DNA of 64,000 bases, taken from NCBI GenBank assembly GCA_037783545.1, contig JBBELK010000522.1, positions 1 through 64,000 of the forward strand, given 5' to 3'. Position numbers and translations under genes: made by a program. Every line of letters begins with the position of its first letter. Within the stretch, counting starts at the first letter, position 1. Shown in pieces: positions 44,480 to 55,706 of this stretch. Below the pieces are notes generated by a model, which saw only the letters and a program-made list of their open reading frames with translations, searched no databases and was not told the origin of the DNA. This stretch comes from Henricia sp. BOLD:AAB3569. Lineage: Eukaryota > Echinodermata > Asteroidea > Spinulosida > Echinasteridae.

Positions 44480-45254
44480 TAATGGCCCTTTCACACTATG
44501 ACGTCCGACCTGTGTCGAAATCTACACGGTTCCAACCCTGGTCGACTTTTTTTAAATTTCAACACGGGTCAAGCCGGCTACATTTTTACACTACTAAACG
44601 CAACACCGGCATTTATTCTACACGTGTAATGTTTCGACAGCGCGAGCGTTCCCACTACTCTTTTTCCGCACCGGGTTAAGACAAAAAATTCAACCGTTAC
44701 CCCGGGGGTTCGTTAATGGCCGAACCCTGGGGTTAGCATTGTAGTGGGAAACCAAGCAGGGTTAAGTGTTCACAGACAATTTCGGGATTAGCACGCGCTG
44801 CGCTGGCACACATAATTATACGTACGTACGTGCACATTTTTGCTCTCCCAATTTATTAAGGCATGGCTTCTCAAGCACCATACATGTATGTATATCTAAA
44901 TTCTTAACAAAAGGAAGAGAACAAAGGTGTGGAAATAAGCAGAAATACAGCTCCTCATCCAGGCCTGGTCGATAGACAAGTTCAGTAACTCAATGGGACT
45001 ACATGTACTCGAAAATCGGAATAAGATGTTTGCAGATTTCTGTTCCTCCAGTCCCTGTATACAGATATGCCCGCGTCTAGTGGGAAACCACACTGCGCTA
45101 ACCCGGGTCAAGCTCGCCCCGGGTTTTGCAAAACTCCGGGTTAACGAAACAAATTGGAACATAACTCGGGGTTAACGAACCCCGAGGTAAGACCAGCTTA
45201 CCCGGGGCGGCAAATCTCCGTGTTAAGCAGTTTGTAGTTGGGAAAGGGGTATTA
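44480..45254. mobile_element. Foldback element, AACCCGGGGTTCG words
   Basis: The ends TAATGGCCCTTTCACACTAT and the complement of TAGTTGGGAAAGGGGTATTA match over about 18 bp with mismatches. The interior is full of CCGGGTTAA, GGGGTTCGTTAA, ACCCCGGGT and GTTCCCACTA words in both orientations, biased by side. No transposase frame. Confidence 0.8.
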
Positions 45255-45771
45255 GCCATGCAGTGTTTACACTTGCTTCTAAAAATGCTAAATCAGACCT
45301 TTCTGCAAAGCCAAATTTAGCATCAACGTACATGCTTCTGAAAAGTACATGCACCTATTTCAAGTTCTAACATGTCGCACAGAGGGAAATAGATCTATTT
45401 TACTATTCATATAGAAACCATTAAACAATCATTTATTATCCGATTGTTGAAGTTTTGAAAGGATATTGACAAATAGACTGAGAATACATCATTGTAAATA
45501 GTCCATGATTCGAGGCTGTTGCTTAAACTTAAAGGCAGTATACATCATTAGCAATGCTCCTAGTCACTCCATGCCACAGAAACCGGGGATGAGTACCGGG
45601 CGTATGAGCCAGCATGGGCTCGTAAATGACTTACTGACCTACCGTACAGGACATGTAACTGAACGTCATGCAGATTTCTTAGTTTGAGTTTTAATGAGAA
45701 TTTAAAAATTAAGCCTAAAGCCATATTTAAAGCTAAATCTATAATATGACTGATGTCTTCTGCCCTTGCAT
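45255..45771. other. Spacer with a repeat shared with 656-745
   Basis: AAAGGCAGTATACATCATTA at 45533 looks like the end of the TTTCGCCC element. It is followed by the sequence found inverted at 656-745. Confidence 0.55.
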
Positions 45772-46285
45772 TTAAAGGCAGTACACATCATTGGTAATCT
45801 CGAAAATCAGAAATGTTCACAGATTTACGCCTAACTTACACAATATAAACATGATGACCGTAGAAAACTTCCCCTGAAATGGTTTTGTCTGAAGTGCTAT
45901 AGTCTTTGAGAAATGAGTAAAACAATTAGTTTTCGTCTCATGAGACGAAAATTCAATTTGCCGCAAAACCATTTCGCCCAAGTGCCATTTCGCCCCAAAC
46001 CACTTCGCCCGAGTGCCATTTCGCCCCAAATTACTTCGTCCAAACACTACATCGCCCAAATGGCACCTTTCCCTCAAAACCACTTCGTGCACAGGCCGTG
46101 GTTCAGAGCGAAATGATTCAGGGCGAAGTGGTTTTGGGGCGAAATAACTATAAACCCTTTTTTGACTGTTTTCTCAAAAGTACGGTTTTAATCAGGTTGG
46201 TTTTAATCATGCATATCTTCAATCACACAGAGGGATAAAACTAATTGTAACAGTTTACCAATCATGTATACTATCTTTAATAATT
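45772..46285. mobile_element. Foldback MITE, TTTCGCCC words (copy 2, full length)
   Basis: The left end TTTAAAGGCAGTACACATCA mirrors the right end (complement AAAGATAGTATACATGAT) and continues through TTGGTAA. The central TTTCGTCTCATGAGACGAAA palindrome lies at 45931-45950. Words TTTCGCCC, CAAGTGCCA and the inverse GGGGCGAAAT are repeated on either side. Confidence 0.85.
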
Positions 46286-46896
46286 AAACACAAAAATTGT
46301 GCACTACTGATGTTAAATTCTGTGGTTTACCTATTTCATATTTTACTTCTAGAAGTCATAAATTATTACCACAATCATAAAAGTATGCCAGAGTAACGTT
46401 TTTAAAAGAAAAACTCTAAAAACCTGGCCAGAGCAGGTGGTTAATTCTCTTGGGATGATTTTGGCAAGATGCAGGGCTCACCTGGGCCCATCCCAAGAGT
46501 CGAATTCCACAATTTACCGAATTTCAAAATCTTCATTGACCTTATTTATCGATCTGGCTTGCATTTTTTTAGTAACCACGATAATTCAGCTATGGTACAG
46601 CTTTCCATAAAATGCTGAATCAGACAGTCTGAAATGCAAATAAACAAATTTCCAGCAAAATGAGCAATCTAATTTTCATCCACGTAAAATTGGATTACTG
46701 TGGCTTTTTGAAACGGCCATTTATCCTTCTTGACAAGGGATTTATATAAATCTGTCAGTGTGGCTTTTTGGGGTTCAAAATTGCTAATGTCTATTAATTT
46801 GCACAGATTGAGTTGCAGAAAGAAGGGCCATTCAAATGTAAAATTATTAAAGTTGTGTAACGAGTGATTCATGAATCTCTCAATATGTCATGGTTG
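46286..46896. other. AT-rich DNA, no feature
   Basis: No supported gene or repeat. Confidence 0.35.
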
Positions 46897-47175
46897 AGAA
46901 ATTATTAAAGAAATTTGTCCAGATTTGTTTCCATGAGAGGAAAACAGGAAATTTGCAATCTCCAATTTGGATGTGGAAGCAAAAAAGTTGGTGTATTCAC
47001 AACACTGCTTTAGGTATTAAACCGGATAAATTAGTTTACAAAACATCAGTGTTTTTTTGACGATATCCTTGGAAATATGTGGATTGGGTGAGCGAGATTT
47101 CAGAATGGTAATTAGTAAAATATGACAACTGATCATATGGTATCCAAATTTCAACACCCTTGGGAAAAAATGGGG
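46897..47175 (+). repeat. Interspersed repeat family R1, copy 4
   Basis: AAACAGGAAATTTGCAATCT, CCAATTTGGATGTGGAAGC and GGATAAATTAGTTTACAAAA match the copies at 6720, 12328 and 21955. Confidence 0.8.
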
Positions 47176-47270
47176 GTTTAAAAACGCTCTTTTAAACACA
47201 GCAGTAGGACTCAAGACAATATGGCAAATAGTTTTGGGGAGTAACAATAAACTACAAATTCAATAATCAG

Positions 47271-47496
47271 GGGCCAATTTAATGGCGCTGTTTAGCAGAA
47301 AAATGTCCTTAGCACAGAATTTCTTTGCTTTATTTTGCAAAACTGGGTTGCCAGCCAAAATCGTATGTGATATGTATTTACTGATATTTTGCTCCTGTTC
47401 CTAAAAATACAATTTTGGCTGATAACCCGTTTTACAGAGCAAAGAAATTCTGTGCTAAACAAATTTTTGTGCCAAACAGCGCCATGAAATTGGCCC
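47271..47496. mobile_element. GGCCAATTTMATGGCGC MITE
   Basis: The terminal repeats are about 60 bp: GGGCCAATTTAATGGCGCTG, then TTTAGCAGAAAAATG, then TTAGCACAGAATTTCTTTGC, mirrored at the right end with few mismatches. Non-coding. The same end type occurs at 14031, 16651 and 26560. Confidence 0.9.
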
Positions 47497-47499
47497 AGT

Positions 47500-48290
47500 T
47501 GTCTAGTCCGAGTTGATGTTTTAGTTATAGCTGTGTTTAGACGACCAGTTTTGACCAATGAAACCTTAAAAAAGTTAACTTATCAACAACGATAAAATCT
47601 CAATCCCTTAACAACAACGGTTGTCCACACGGTTTTATAACGTACTGGTATACAACTCATACAGACGTTGCGTTCAACTCATACAGTATGTTTCTACTGA
47701 GCACTCCGTATTACTCCAAATTTGTTACCTGCTATTTTAACCAACTCATGACCCGGTTCTTTGTCGTCTGGCGTATTTTTAATAAAGCATAAAATGCCTG
47801 GCAGTAAACCACACATGCCTAAAGCACGGAAAGCTATTCGGGTCACAGGCAATCTTCGCTGCGTGTACTTCCGGTCCACCAGGCAAATGTTACACAAATG
47901 CGTTTCTACTTTGAAAGACAATCGGTATTTATTACACCGCACGGTACACCTCGAGGTGTTAACAATCCACGGTATGATATACATGTACCCGGCATTACAC
48001 GAAAAATTCCTCACTTCATTATGTTTTTACTGAGCCAGTGAACCAGTTCTACTTCGAACTACACCGCAATTGCTCGGTAGAAACACGCAGAAGAATTTAA
48101 TCAAGTGAATGGCTTACTCTTTGATAAAAACAGGAAATGTACAATGTTGCACAAATATGTTGCAATGCAACTCGAAGAGGCTATGATTTTTACTAGAGTA
48201 GAGCATGTATACATGTATGTAGATTGTTCGCAAATGAGCTGGGACTGTTGTGACAACACACAGGCACACTCAATATCTGACCTACATGTA
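47500..48290. other. No supported gene
   Basis: Overlapping open frames of 90 to 106 codons on opposite strands at 47694-48033 have no recognisable domain. Confidence 0.35.
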
Positions 48291-48500
48291 GAAAGGCCGT
48301 TTCCCACGACACTTTAATCCCGAGATAACCCGGGTAACAGACAAATTTAACTCCGAGATTACCCGGGTTAAGGGCTCGTTTCCCACGGCAAATCTCGGGG
48401 TTACGAATTACCTGGGTTAACTGGCCAAAAATGCCACTTAACCCGGATAATTTCTAGCCCAGGATTTTGTATTGCATTTTGTTGAAATGGACCGAGAATA
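48291..48500. mobile_element. Partial foldback, AACCCGGGT words
   Basis: AAAGGCCGTTTCCCACGACA at 48291 and GGGCTCGTTTCCCACGGCAA at 48371 are direct copies of an end-like sequence. Between and after them ACCCGGGTTAA, CCCGAGAT and TCTCGGGGTTA words recur. The opposite end is not found. Confidence 0.6.
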
Positions 48501-48861
48501 ACATGCCAACTTGGGGGAAATGGCGACTTACAAATTAGAAAACATACATTTCAATGGATATGCATTGTATACGATCGGGACTTTCATCGGACGGCCGACT
48601 TAGGCGATTTGCACGATGTCGACTTGGCCGGAGTTTACTGTAGTTTTCTCATAGTTTTTCCAGGTGCATTCCAGCCTGCCACATGTCACTGTTGTCCCTT
48701 ACTAAAATAAATTCCTTAGGAGCAATTGTTTCCTTGTGGTGGCTGGGCTGCATCTAGGCATTCTTTAAATACTTCGTACATTGTTATTTTTGCTTTATTG
48801 TGTACTTGCTGGCAGGCTTGGAATTCTTTTGTTGCAGAGAGCTGGCCCGGTTCCTACATAA

Positions 48862-49116
48862 AACTACAGTCACATTGGAGGTATGGTAGAGCACGGTACA
48901 GCATAGTTGAAGATCGGCGTCTACCGTGCTCTATTGCAGAGGTAACCATATCGGTACCGTGGGCTACCGCGCTGTGCCAGGAAACTGATTTCTAATTTTT
49001 AAAATGTTTAAAAATTAAGAATTTACCGCACGGACACCGCACTGTACCGGCTGCATCGCCTACCGTGCTCTACTGTGCGCCACCGTGTACGTACCGTGTT
49101 CTATGTGACTGTAGCT
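48862..49116. mobile_element. Foldback MITE with TAA duplication, TACCGTGCTCTA words
   Basis: The ends AACTACAGTCACAT and AGCTACAGTCACAT (complement) are inverted, and TAA flanks both (48859-48861, 49117-49119). Inside, GGTAGAGCACGGTA, CTACCGTGCTCTA and GTACCGTG appear at least eight times in both orientations. 255 bp, non-coding. Confidence 0.88.
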
Positions 49117-49119
49117 TAA

Positions 49120-50084
49120 GGCGCCTATGTATAGGGATCGTGGTCAGTTCTTCTGTCCTAACTATTGGCGTAGTAGGCCTACATTTAGCTGGAACCTGCA
49201 TGGGCCGTGGTGTTGCCTCGAACCCTGCACTTCTGAGAATGGTTTACTCGATTTGTTGATTGCTGGTTTTAAACCATGGCTAGTAGCCGTTTTCAACTTT
49301 GTGGTACTATACAAATGCAGGTAAATTGTATCTAATACCTGGAAAATTATTTTAAAAAAATAATCTTGAAACTACAATTTGTATATTCTGAATTTGATTC
49401 AAAAGCCTCCGTTTGTGCGAGTCGAGCCCCCTGTTCCTTGTATGTTATTTTACCACTTGGTTACACTATCATGATACTTGATACCATCGCAATGTTTTCC
49501 ACCTATCATTACACACAAACATGGGGCAAATGGCAATTGTATTTTTGAAACTCAAGACTCGGACAGTGAGCAGATTTGATGTTTGGAAGATAGGGAAAAG
49601 AGTAGAAAGCTTTTCAGGTGGATTATATCACACCATTAAACATACCCATACACTTAAAGACGTCTGAAGTGTGAAGTGTGTTGCCATGGTAATTGGATCC
49701 AAATATATACGGGTACATGCATCTGTATATACCGGTACAAAGCATCTATTGAAAAGGTAGAGGGACATGGTTTAGTGATTTTTAGTGCAGAGCTAGGCAA
49801 CAAGCAAAATGTGACATGTTTACATGTACTGTTCAACAGTCTATTGAACTCACCTGCTAGAATTCAGTGCATTTGACAGCAGTGTATGGAAGTAAACCAC
49901 ATCAACTACAAAAGCATCCGGGCTCAAAGTGCTCTGTGTAATTTTTAATTCATGAGTGGTACATGAAAAAACAATGCTTGCCTGACGCTTTATACTAGGT
50001 GTGACTAGGGATCAATGTCACAAAATTTAACACAGGTTCAATGCATCCTAATCATCATATCCGGCTTTAAGTCACTTGTCCAGT
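49120..50084. other. No recognisable feature
   Basis: AT-rich with short frames. Confidence 0.35.
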
Positions 50085-50695
50085 CTCCGCTGGGTCTGAC
50101 TTGGGTCTCTTTATGGCGCGTCTCCACTAGGCTCGGTCCTGGGCGTCCGTCGACTTGAGGCCCAGTAACTTCATATCAGTCCTCACCACATCATGCCAGG
50201 TCTTCTTTGGCCTTCCCACAGATCTCGCCCCTTCCACCACCATTGCTGCTGATTTTTTCAACCAGTCACCTTCGTCCTTCCTCTCAGGGTGTCCATACCA
50301 CCTCAGCCTGTTCCTCCTCATCACCACCATGATCGATTCCACCTCCAACCTCCTCCTCAGCTCCTCACTAGACTTCCTCTCCCTCAGCGTCACACCACAC
50401 ATCCACCTCACCATCCTCATCTCTGTCCTTTCAAACTTCTCCTCCTGGTCCACTCTCATTGCCCACGTCTCACTCCCGTACACCATCCTGCTTCTAACAC
50501 ATGCTGCGTACACCTGCCCATTTTCAGGGGTGGCCCCTTAGATGTAAGAAATGATGCCAACTCCCTGAACTTTGTCAAACCGCTTCTAATCCTGGCAGTC
50601 ACCGCTGACTCCACACCACCATCTGCATCCAACGTGTCTCCATGATAGCAGAAGCTTTCCACCCTCTCGTACAACTCCCCATCCACCGCCAGGCC
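50050..50695 (-). pseudogene. Non-LTR retrotransposon ORF2 C-terminal fragment, broken
   Basis: On the minus strand the translation is typical of the region after the reverse-transcriptase domain of non-LTR elements: a VESFCYHGDTLDADGG segment, ARIRSGLTKFRELASFLTSK, then YAACVRSRMVYGSETW, RMVRWMCGVTLRERKSSEEL, RLRWYGHPERKDE and GRPKKTWHDVV. It is broken by a one-base loss near 50515 that shifts the frame, and by a stop right after AQDRA (50127), behind which WRRAIKRPKSDPAETGQ continues in frame. The endonuclease and catalytic RT are missing: a 5'-truncated, dead copy. Confidence 0.88.
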
Positions 50696-50713
50696 GGATG
50701 GGGAGTTGTACGA
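50667..50713. repeat. Perfect 18-bp inverted repeat at the retroelement 5' junction
   Basis: TCGTACAACTCCCCATCC at 50667-50684 and its exact complement at 50696-50713 surround 11 nt. The left arm belongs to the retrotransposon coding sequence and the right arm is an inverted copy of it, marking the truncation point. Confidence 0.9.
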
Positions 50714-51170
50714 ATGCATGAGGGCGCTGTCAAGTGGCCCGCGCCCATTGCGGGTTATGTTCAAACACAAACGCACTACTTGCGCACGCGTTCCAAATGT
50801 TTACTTTTAATGGAAATCTGTGCCCGCGTCAGAGGCCCGCGCTCCGCGACTTTTCCCCCATTTCCCCCTAAAACACCCCGCAGTTCGAGCGCCCTCACAC
50901 GTTCAGGAATACATGGTGTACGGTTTATTCCCACAGCATTGTCCCAAGATAACAGTCATCTATTTAAATCAAGTAACAGGTCTCGCCAGTTAGTATAAAT
51001 TATCAACTAGCCACTGAGACCCGAGATCGATTTCACAAAAGTAAAACGAGTTCAATGCGTCCCAATTCCCATACCAATGTCTCAAGATAAGAGTGTCCCA
51101 AGATAAGACTGCTTCTTAGCGCTTTGTGAAATCAGCCCCAGGTGTGTGATGCTGTGTGACTAGGCCTGAT
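50714..51170. other. GC-richer spacer
   Basis: Contains GCGCCCGC- and CCCGCG-rich sequence at 50740-50880 and no supported gene. Confidence 0.35.
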
Positions 51171-51367
51171 AAATGGCTTCATCGAGCGAAGGAAATGTTC
51201 ACATTTTAAATTTGCTTCGTCAAATTAAGTGTCCTGTTTGTCATATGTATTAAGATATTTTGCTTCATTGAACGAATTAGAGATTGTAATTTTCGTTGAA
51301 TGAAGAGGAATGCATTCAAGGAAATCTTAGTCAAATCATCGTTGGGTCTTTGTCGAATGAAGCCATT
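51171..51367. mobile_element. Foldback MITE, TTCATTGAACGAA words
   Basis: The ends AAATGGCTTCATCGAGCGAA and the complement of TTCGAATGAAGCCATTTTT-type sequence match with mismatches. CTTCATTGAACGAA and TTCGTTGAATGAAG recur inside in opposite orientations. Confidence 0.7.
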
Positions 51368-51442
51368 TTTCCTCATGAATGCGAACTCGCATCACTGAGA
51401 TCGCTCATTGCATTAGTGATGACTGGTTCACACTTTCCATAA

Positions 51443-51550
51443 TGAAGCTGTTATGTGAATATTTTGATGTCAACCGGAATAGACTGAAGAGAACCTAAAA
51501 AGAAACCACCAAATTTGGCAGTTTTTGAGAATTTTTCAAAAAAATCAAGG
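51443..51550 (+). repeat. Short interspersed repeat, as at 25240
   Basis: GAAGCTGTTATGTGAATATT and GATGTCAAC match 25240-25275; the sequences then diverge. Confidence 0.65.
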
Positions 51551-51861
51551 TCTTGGAGTTTTAAAAATCATGTGGTCTTGGAGTTTTATTTTCAGCCGTA
51601 GAAACCAGCGCGAAGTGCGAGTTGCTTTTGTCATTCGCGGTTGGTTTGTCTTCTTGTTGAAAAATAATGTCCTACTAACACTATGTACACTGTACATACC
51701 GTATTTTCCAATTTGTACACAAATCTGCCAACAGATTTCATAAGAAGGGTTTCTGGGTGTTGATACGGACGAGAGAATCTATCAGATTTTCGCGTCTGCG
51801 CTTCGCGTCGATAAATAATATCCGAAGAATAAAAACAGCATAGGCCTATTGATGACTGGGA

Positions 51862-52186
51862 GCGCGCGTGGTCTAGTGGGTATGAAGCGGGACTCCCAAT
51901 CAGAGGTTGGGGGTTCGAGCCCCACTTCGACCAACGTGTCTGTGTCCCTGGGCAAGGCACTTAATCCCAGTTGCCTCGTCAACCCAAGCGATATATGGGA
52001 AGCTGTTATGGGGAATGCCACAATCTAACTGCTGATAGGGTTGTGTGCCTTGGCCGGGTTGCCACCTAGTTGAAGCGAAATGGTTCTGGTGATTTCCTGA
52101 TGGCAGCGGTAATAATGACAACAGCCGCCTCGGAATATGTCTACATAGATAGATGGCGCTTTACAAATGCTTGTGATTATTATTGA
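51862..52186 (+). mobile_element. tRNA-derived SINE (family A) copy 1
   Basis: The head GCGTGGTCTAGTGGGTATGA (A-box) and GGTTCGAGCCCC (B-box) enclose a tRNA-like anticodon arm with CCC in the loop, suggesting a Gly-type ancestor. The body contains GGGCAAGGCACTTAATCCCA and GTTGAAGCGAAATGGTTCTG, and it ends GATTATTATT. Copy 2 is at 53180-53498. Confidence 0.9.
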
Positions 52187-52969
52187 GGGCGCTAAAGACA
52201 CCAAAATATTTGCGTTTGAGTCAGCGCTGACCTGAGGGATCATGCAAGGTGTGATGAGTCAGGGGAAAACAAAAAAATGAGGTTAAACACGTGTCGACCC
52301 ACATCGAACGCCACACATGATACATAATACATCGCGATGACTGGTAAAGCGTATAGCCCAACATTTGTCTCTTTTGTTAATTTTAAACATTTCTAGTTAA
52401 TTACGTGACATTTTTATATTTGTTTTTCACAACGACCATCAAAAAATTATTGTCAAGGATGCTAGATCGCTACATTATGTAAACAGTAAGCCAGTGTGTC
52501 CCTTTAACCCACGAAACTATTCGTACCATTGAACGAATGAATGTTAATTATTTGAATATTGTTTCACATCCAATGACAGAATGAATGCATTGCTATCCTA
52601 CATGTACATGTTACAACATATATGTACATTGTAGTTAATTAGCAGGAAAGGAGCATGACCTTGGGGGCAACTGCATTAGGAGTGTTTACTGTTGTTTCAT
52701 GAACTTAACATGAATTTAACTCTCATTACACTTTCTGGTAGGCATGAAATATGTTCTGCTTGTAAACACTATTTCCATCGGCATGTGTGTTATGTCTGGC
52801 ACCTCACCCCTTGTCCGCAAGTCAACACTTTGAAATTCTTCCTGTGATTTACTGTCAGAAACATGGGATGTGTTCCAGGGATAATGGAGAACAGCCACCA
52901 CTGGCTTTCATTTTAAGGTAGCATACATGTACAATATTGGCTTTTGCCAAAAGTTTCAGTAACGGATAC
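52187..52969. other. AT-rich DNA
   Basis: No supported gene or repeat, apart from a CATTGAACGAATGAATG string near 52528 resembling the 51171 element. Confidence 0.35.
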
Positions 52970-53004
52970 ATCTAGGTAGCATTTAAGTAATGCATAGTTC
53001 CGAG

Positions 53005-53179
53005 ATTGCCCAGTTAACCCCGACCCCCTTGGATATTGTTGCTATGCCTCACACGCTATCGTCAAAATGTCCACACACACTGCACAAATCAATATGACTT
53101 TCAACAGAAAGCACAGATTCATTGCAGAAAACTCAAAGGTATTCATGTTTCAGGGTCGACAGTTACCGTAGCACGCACT
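53005..53179 (+). mobile_element. Left part of the interrupted GGGAGTTT TIR element
   Basis: ATAGTTCCGAGATTGCC, CAGGGTCGACAGTTACCGTA and the spacing between them match 61808-61955 of the uninterrupted copy. The outer terminal repeat is not evident. Its continuation is at 57797. Confidence 0.85.
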
Positions 53180-53498
53180 TAGGGTGTGGTCTAGTGGGTA
53201 TGAAGCGGGACTCCCAATCAGAGGTTGGGGGTTCGAGCCCCACTTTGACCAACGTGTCTGTGTCCTTGGGCAAGGCACTTAATCCCAGTTGCCTCGTCAA
53301 CCCAAGCGATATATGGGAAGCTGTTAAGGGGAATGCTACAATCTAACTGCTGATAGGGTTGTGCGCCTGACCAGCAGCCACCTAGTTGAAGCGAAATGGT
53401 TCTGGTGATTCCCTCATGGCAGCGGTAATGATGGTAACAGCGCCTTGAACACCCTGCAGGTTGGATATGTGCGCTATACAAATCTAATCATTATTATT
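53180..53498 (+). mobile_element. tRNA-derived SINE (family A) copy 2
   Basis: Nearly identical to 51862-52186 in head and body. The tail reads GCGCTATACAAATCTAATCA then TTATTATT. That ATT tail is where the next element inserted. Confidence 0.92.
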
Positions 53499-53610
53499 GG
53501 CTTTCCGCACTCCTGCGGAAAGCCTTTGAAACTGTTCTGATTTTTTGGCTTTCCGCACTTCTGCGGAAAGCCTTTGAAACTGTTCTGATTTTTTTTTTTT
53601 TTTTTTTTTT

Positions 53611-55706
53611 AGCTTTTTTTATTCTTCTCCCAAAACCTCATAGACAAAGCGCATGGTCTTTCGGCCTGGCAAAATGGTCACTTGCAAAGCTCGGATCATC
53701 ATCAAACTTGGTCACAACAATCACCTCATAATGAAGTACTGCACAAATGTGTTTACATTTTGATGACGTCATCAGGTGTCAGATTACAAGCGTTTGAAAT
53801 ATATGGCCTTCAAATTGAAACTTCTGTAAAAATTCAACCGTTTGAGATACAAACTTTATTCTTTCGGCAATGTTCATGACTATCCAATGTCTAAATTTCG
53901 TACACAGACATTGACCTTGAATCTTGCTTCCTATTGGTCGAAAACGAGGCTGCCCTGTCATTTAAAACTGGTAGCAGATACCGAGATCGGGTCAAAAGTG
54001 TTAGTCTCAGGACCCCTTGGGCATCAAAAAAATACCAAAAGTTAGGTCGTCACACGAAAGAGCGCCCTCTAGCGGCAAGTTGAAAAATGGCCAAAACGCG
54101 TTTTTAAGAGATGTCTGTGGCGAAGTTTTTGCAAATTGGCCCAAAATTGGTGCATATGTTCACTGAGGGTCAGTAAACATGCCCATACCTTCAAAAGTTT
54201 GATGACGTCACCAGGTGTCAAATTACACTCGGTTGAACATGCGTTCTTCTAACGGCTATATCTAGAGAACGAAAAGACCGATGGAGGTCAAATTTTGTGT
54301 TTTAGGTTTGTTGTGACTTGCTCTAATGCATATTGTCAGCAAAATTTGGTGGCGTTACGATGACGTCATCAAATAAGCGCGCTTGTGCAGCATACATTAG
54401 CCAAGGTCGTTCACTTCCTCTATTGGTCGTATGAATTTGAAACCTGGCAGGGACGTGGACTTGGTCATTAACATTTAACATACCAAGTTACATTACTATG
54501 ACGTAATTTGTTGATTTGTTATGAATTTTTGAATCTGGCAACCTATACTAAAGCATACACACAGTGCAGTATGTGTGTGTGTACATAAGCATGTACAATA
54601 TGCATACATCTGCACTTCCCCATATCCCATAGACAAAGCACATAGTCTGTCTCGCAGCTAGAAGGGTCGCTTGCAAAGCTTGGATCATCATCAAACTTGG
54701 TCACAATAAGGAACCCATACTAAAGTACTATACCAAAGAGGTTACATCTTGATGACGTCACCAGGGGTCAGATTACATATGTCTGAAATTTAATGCCTTA
54801 AAAATTAAAAAAATCTGTAAAAATTCAACCGTTTGAGATACAAACATTTTTGTTTCGGCAATGGTCATGACTATCCAATGTCTAAATTTCATGCAAAGAC
54901 AATGACCTTGAATCTTGCTTCCTATTGGTCGAAAACGAGGCTGCGTTGTCATTTAAAACTGGTAGCAGATACCGAGGTTGGGTCAACGTTGTTAGTCTCG
55001 GGACCCCTTGGGCATTACAAAAATACCAAAAGTTAAGTCGTCATACGAAAGAGCGCCCTCTAGCGGCGAGTTGAAAAATGGCCAAAACGTATTTTGAAGA
55101 GATATTTGCGGCAAGGTTTTTGCTAATTGGCCCAAAATTGGTGCATATGGTCACTGAGGGTCAGTGAACATGTCCATACCTTCAAAAGTTTGATGACGTC
55201 ACCAGGTGTCAAATTACACTCGGTTGAACATGCGTTATTCTAACGGCTATATCTAGAGAACGAAAAGGCCGATGGAGGTCAAATTTTGTGTTTTAGGTTT
55301 CTTGTGACTTGTTCTAATGCATATTGTCAGCAAAATCTTGTGGCGTCACGATGATGTCATCAAATAAGCGCGTTTGTGCAGCATACATTAGCTAAGGTCG
55401 TTTACTTCCTCCATTGGTCGTATGACCTTGAAACCTAGCAGGTGCCTGGACCTGGTCATTAACATGTGACATACCAAGTTACATTAGTATGACATGCATG
55501 ATTTGTTGATTTATTATGAATTTTTGAATCTTGTCACTGTGCATGTACATATACACGTACGGTATGCATTTACATTGTACAAAGTGTAGATGTAGTATTA
55601 TACAGCATGCAGTTTTACATGCATACAAACATACAAAAAAAGAAAAGCGGAAAGCCATATGCTCTGTTATCAACAGACATACTTCTAGTTTTTTTTTTTT
55701 TTTTTT
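53611..55706 (+). repeat. Helentron-like unit 1 with two ~990-bp sub-repeats
   Basis: Blocks at 53640-54470 (CATAGACAAAGC, TTGCAAAGC, GGATCATCATCAAACTTGGT, CAACCGTTTGAGATACAAAC, AAGAGCGCCCTCTAGCGGC, GATGACGTCACCAGGTGTCA) recur about 990 bp downstream. Short frames of 67 codons conserved among the four sub-repeats start without an ATG and look like a by-product of recent common origin. Confidence 0.9.
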
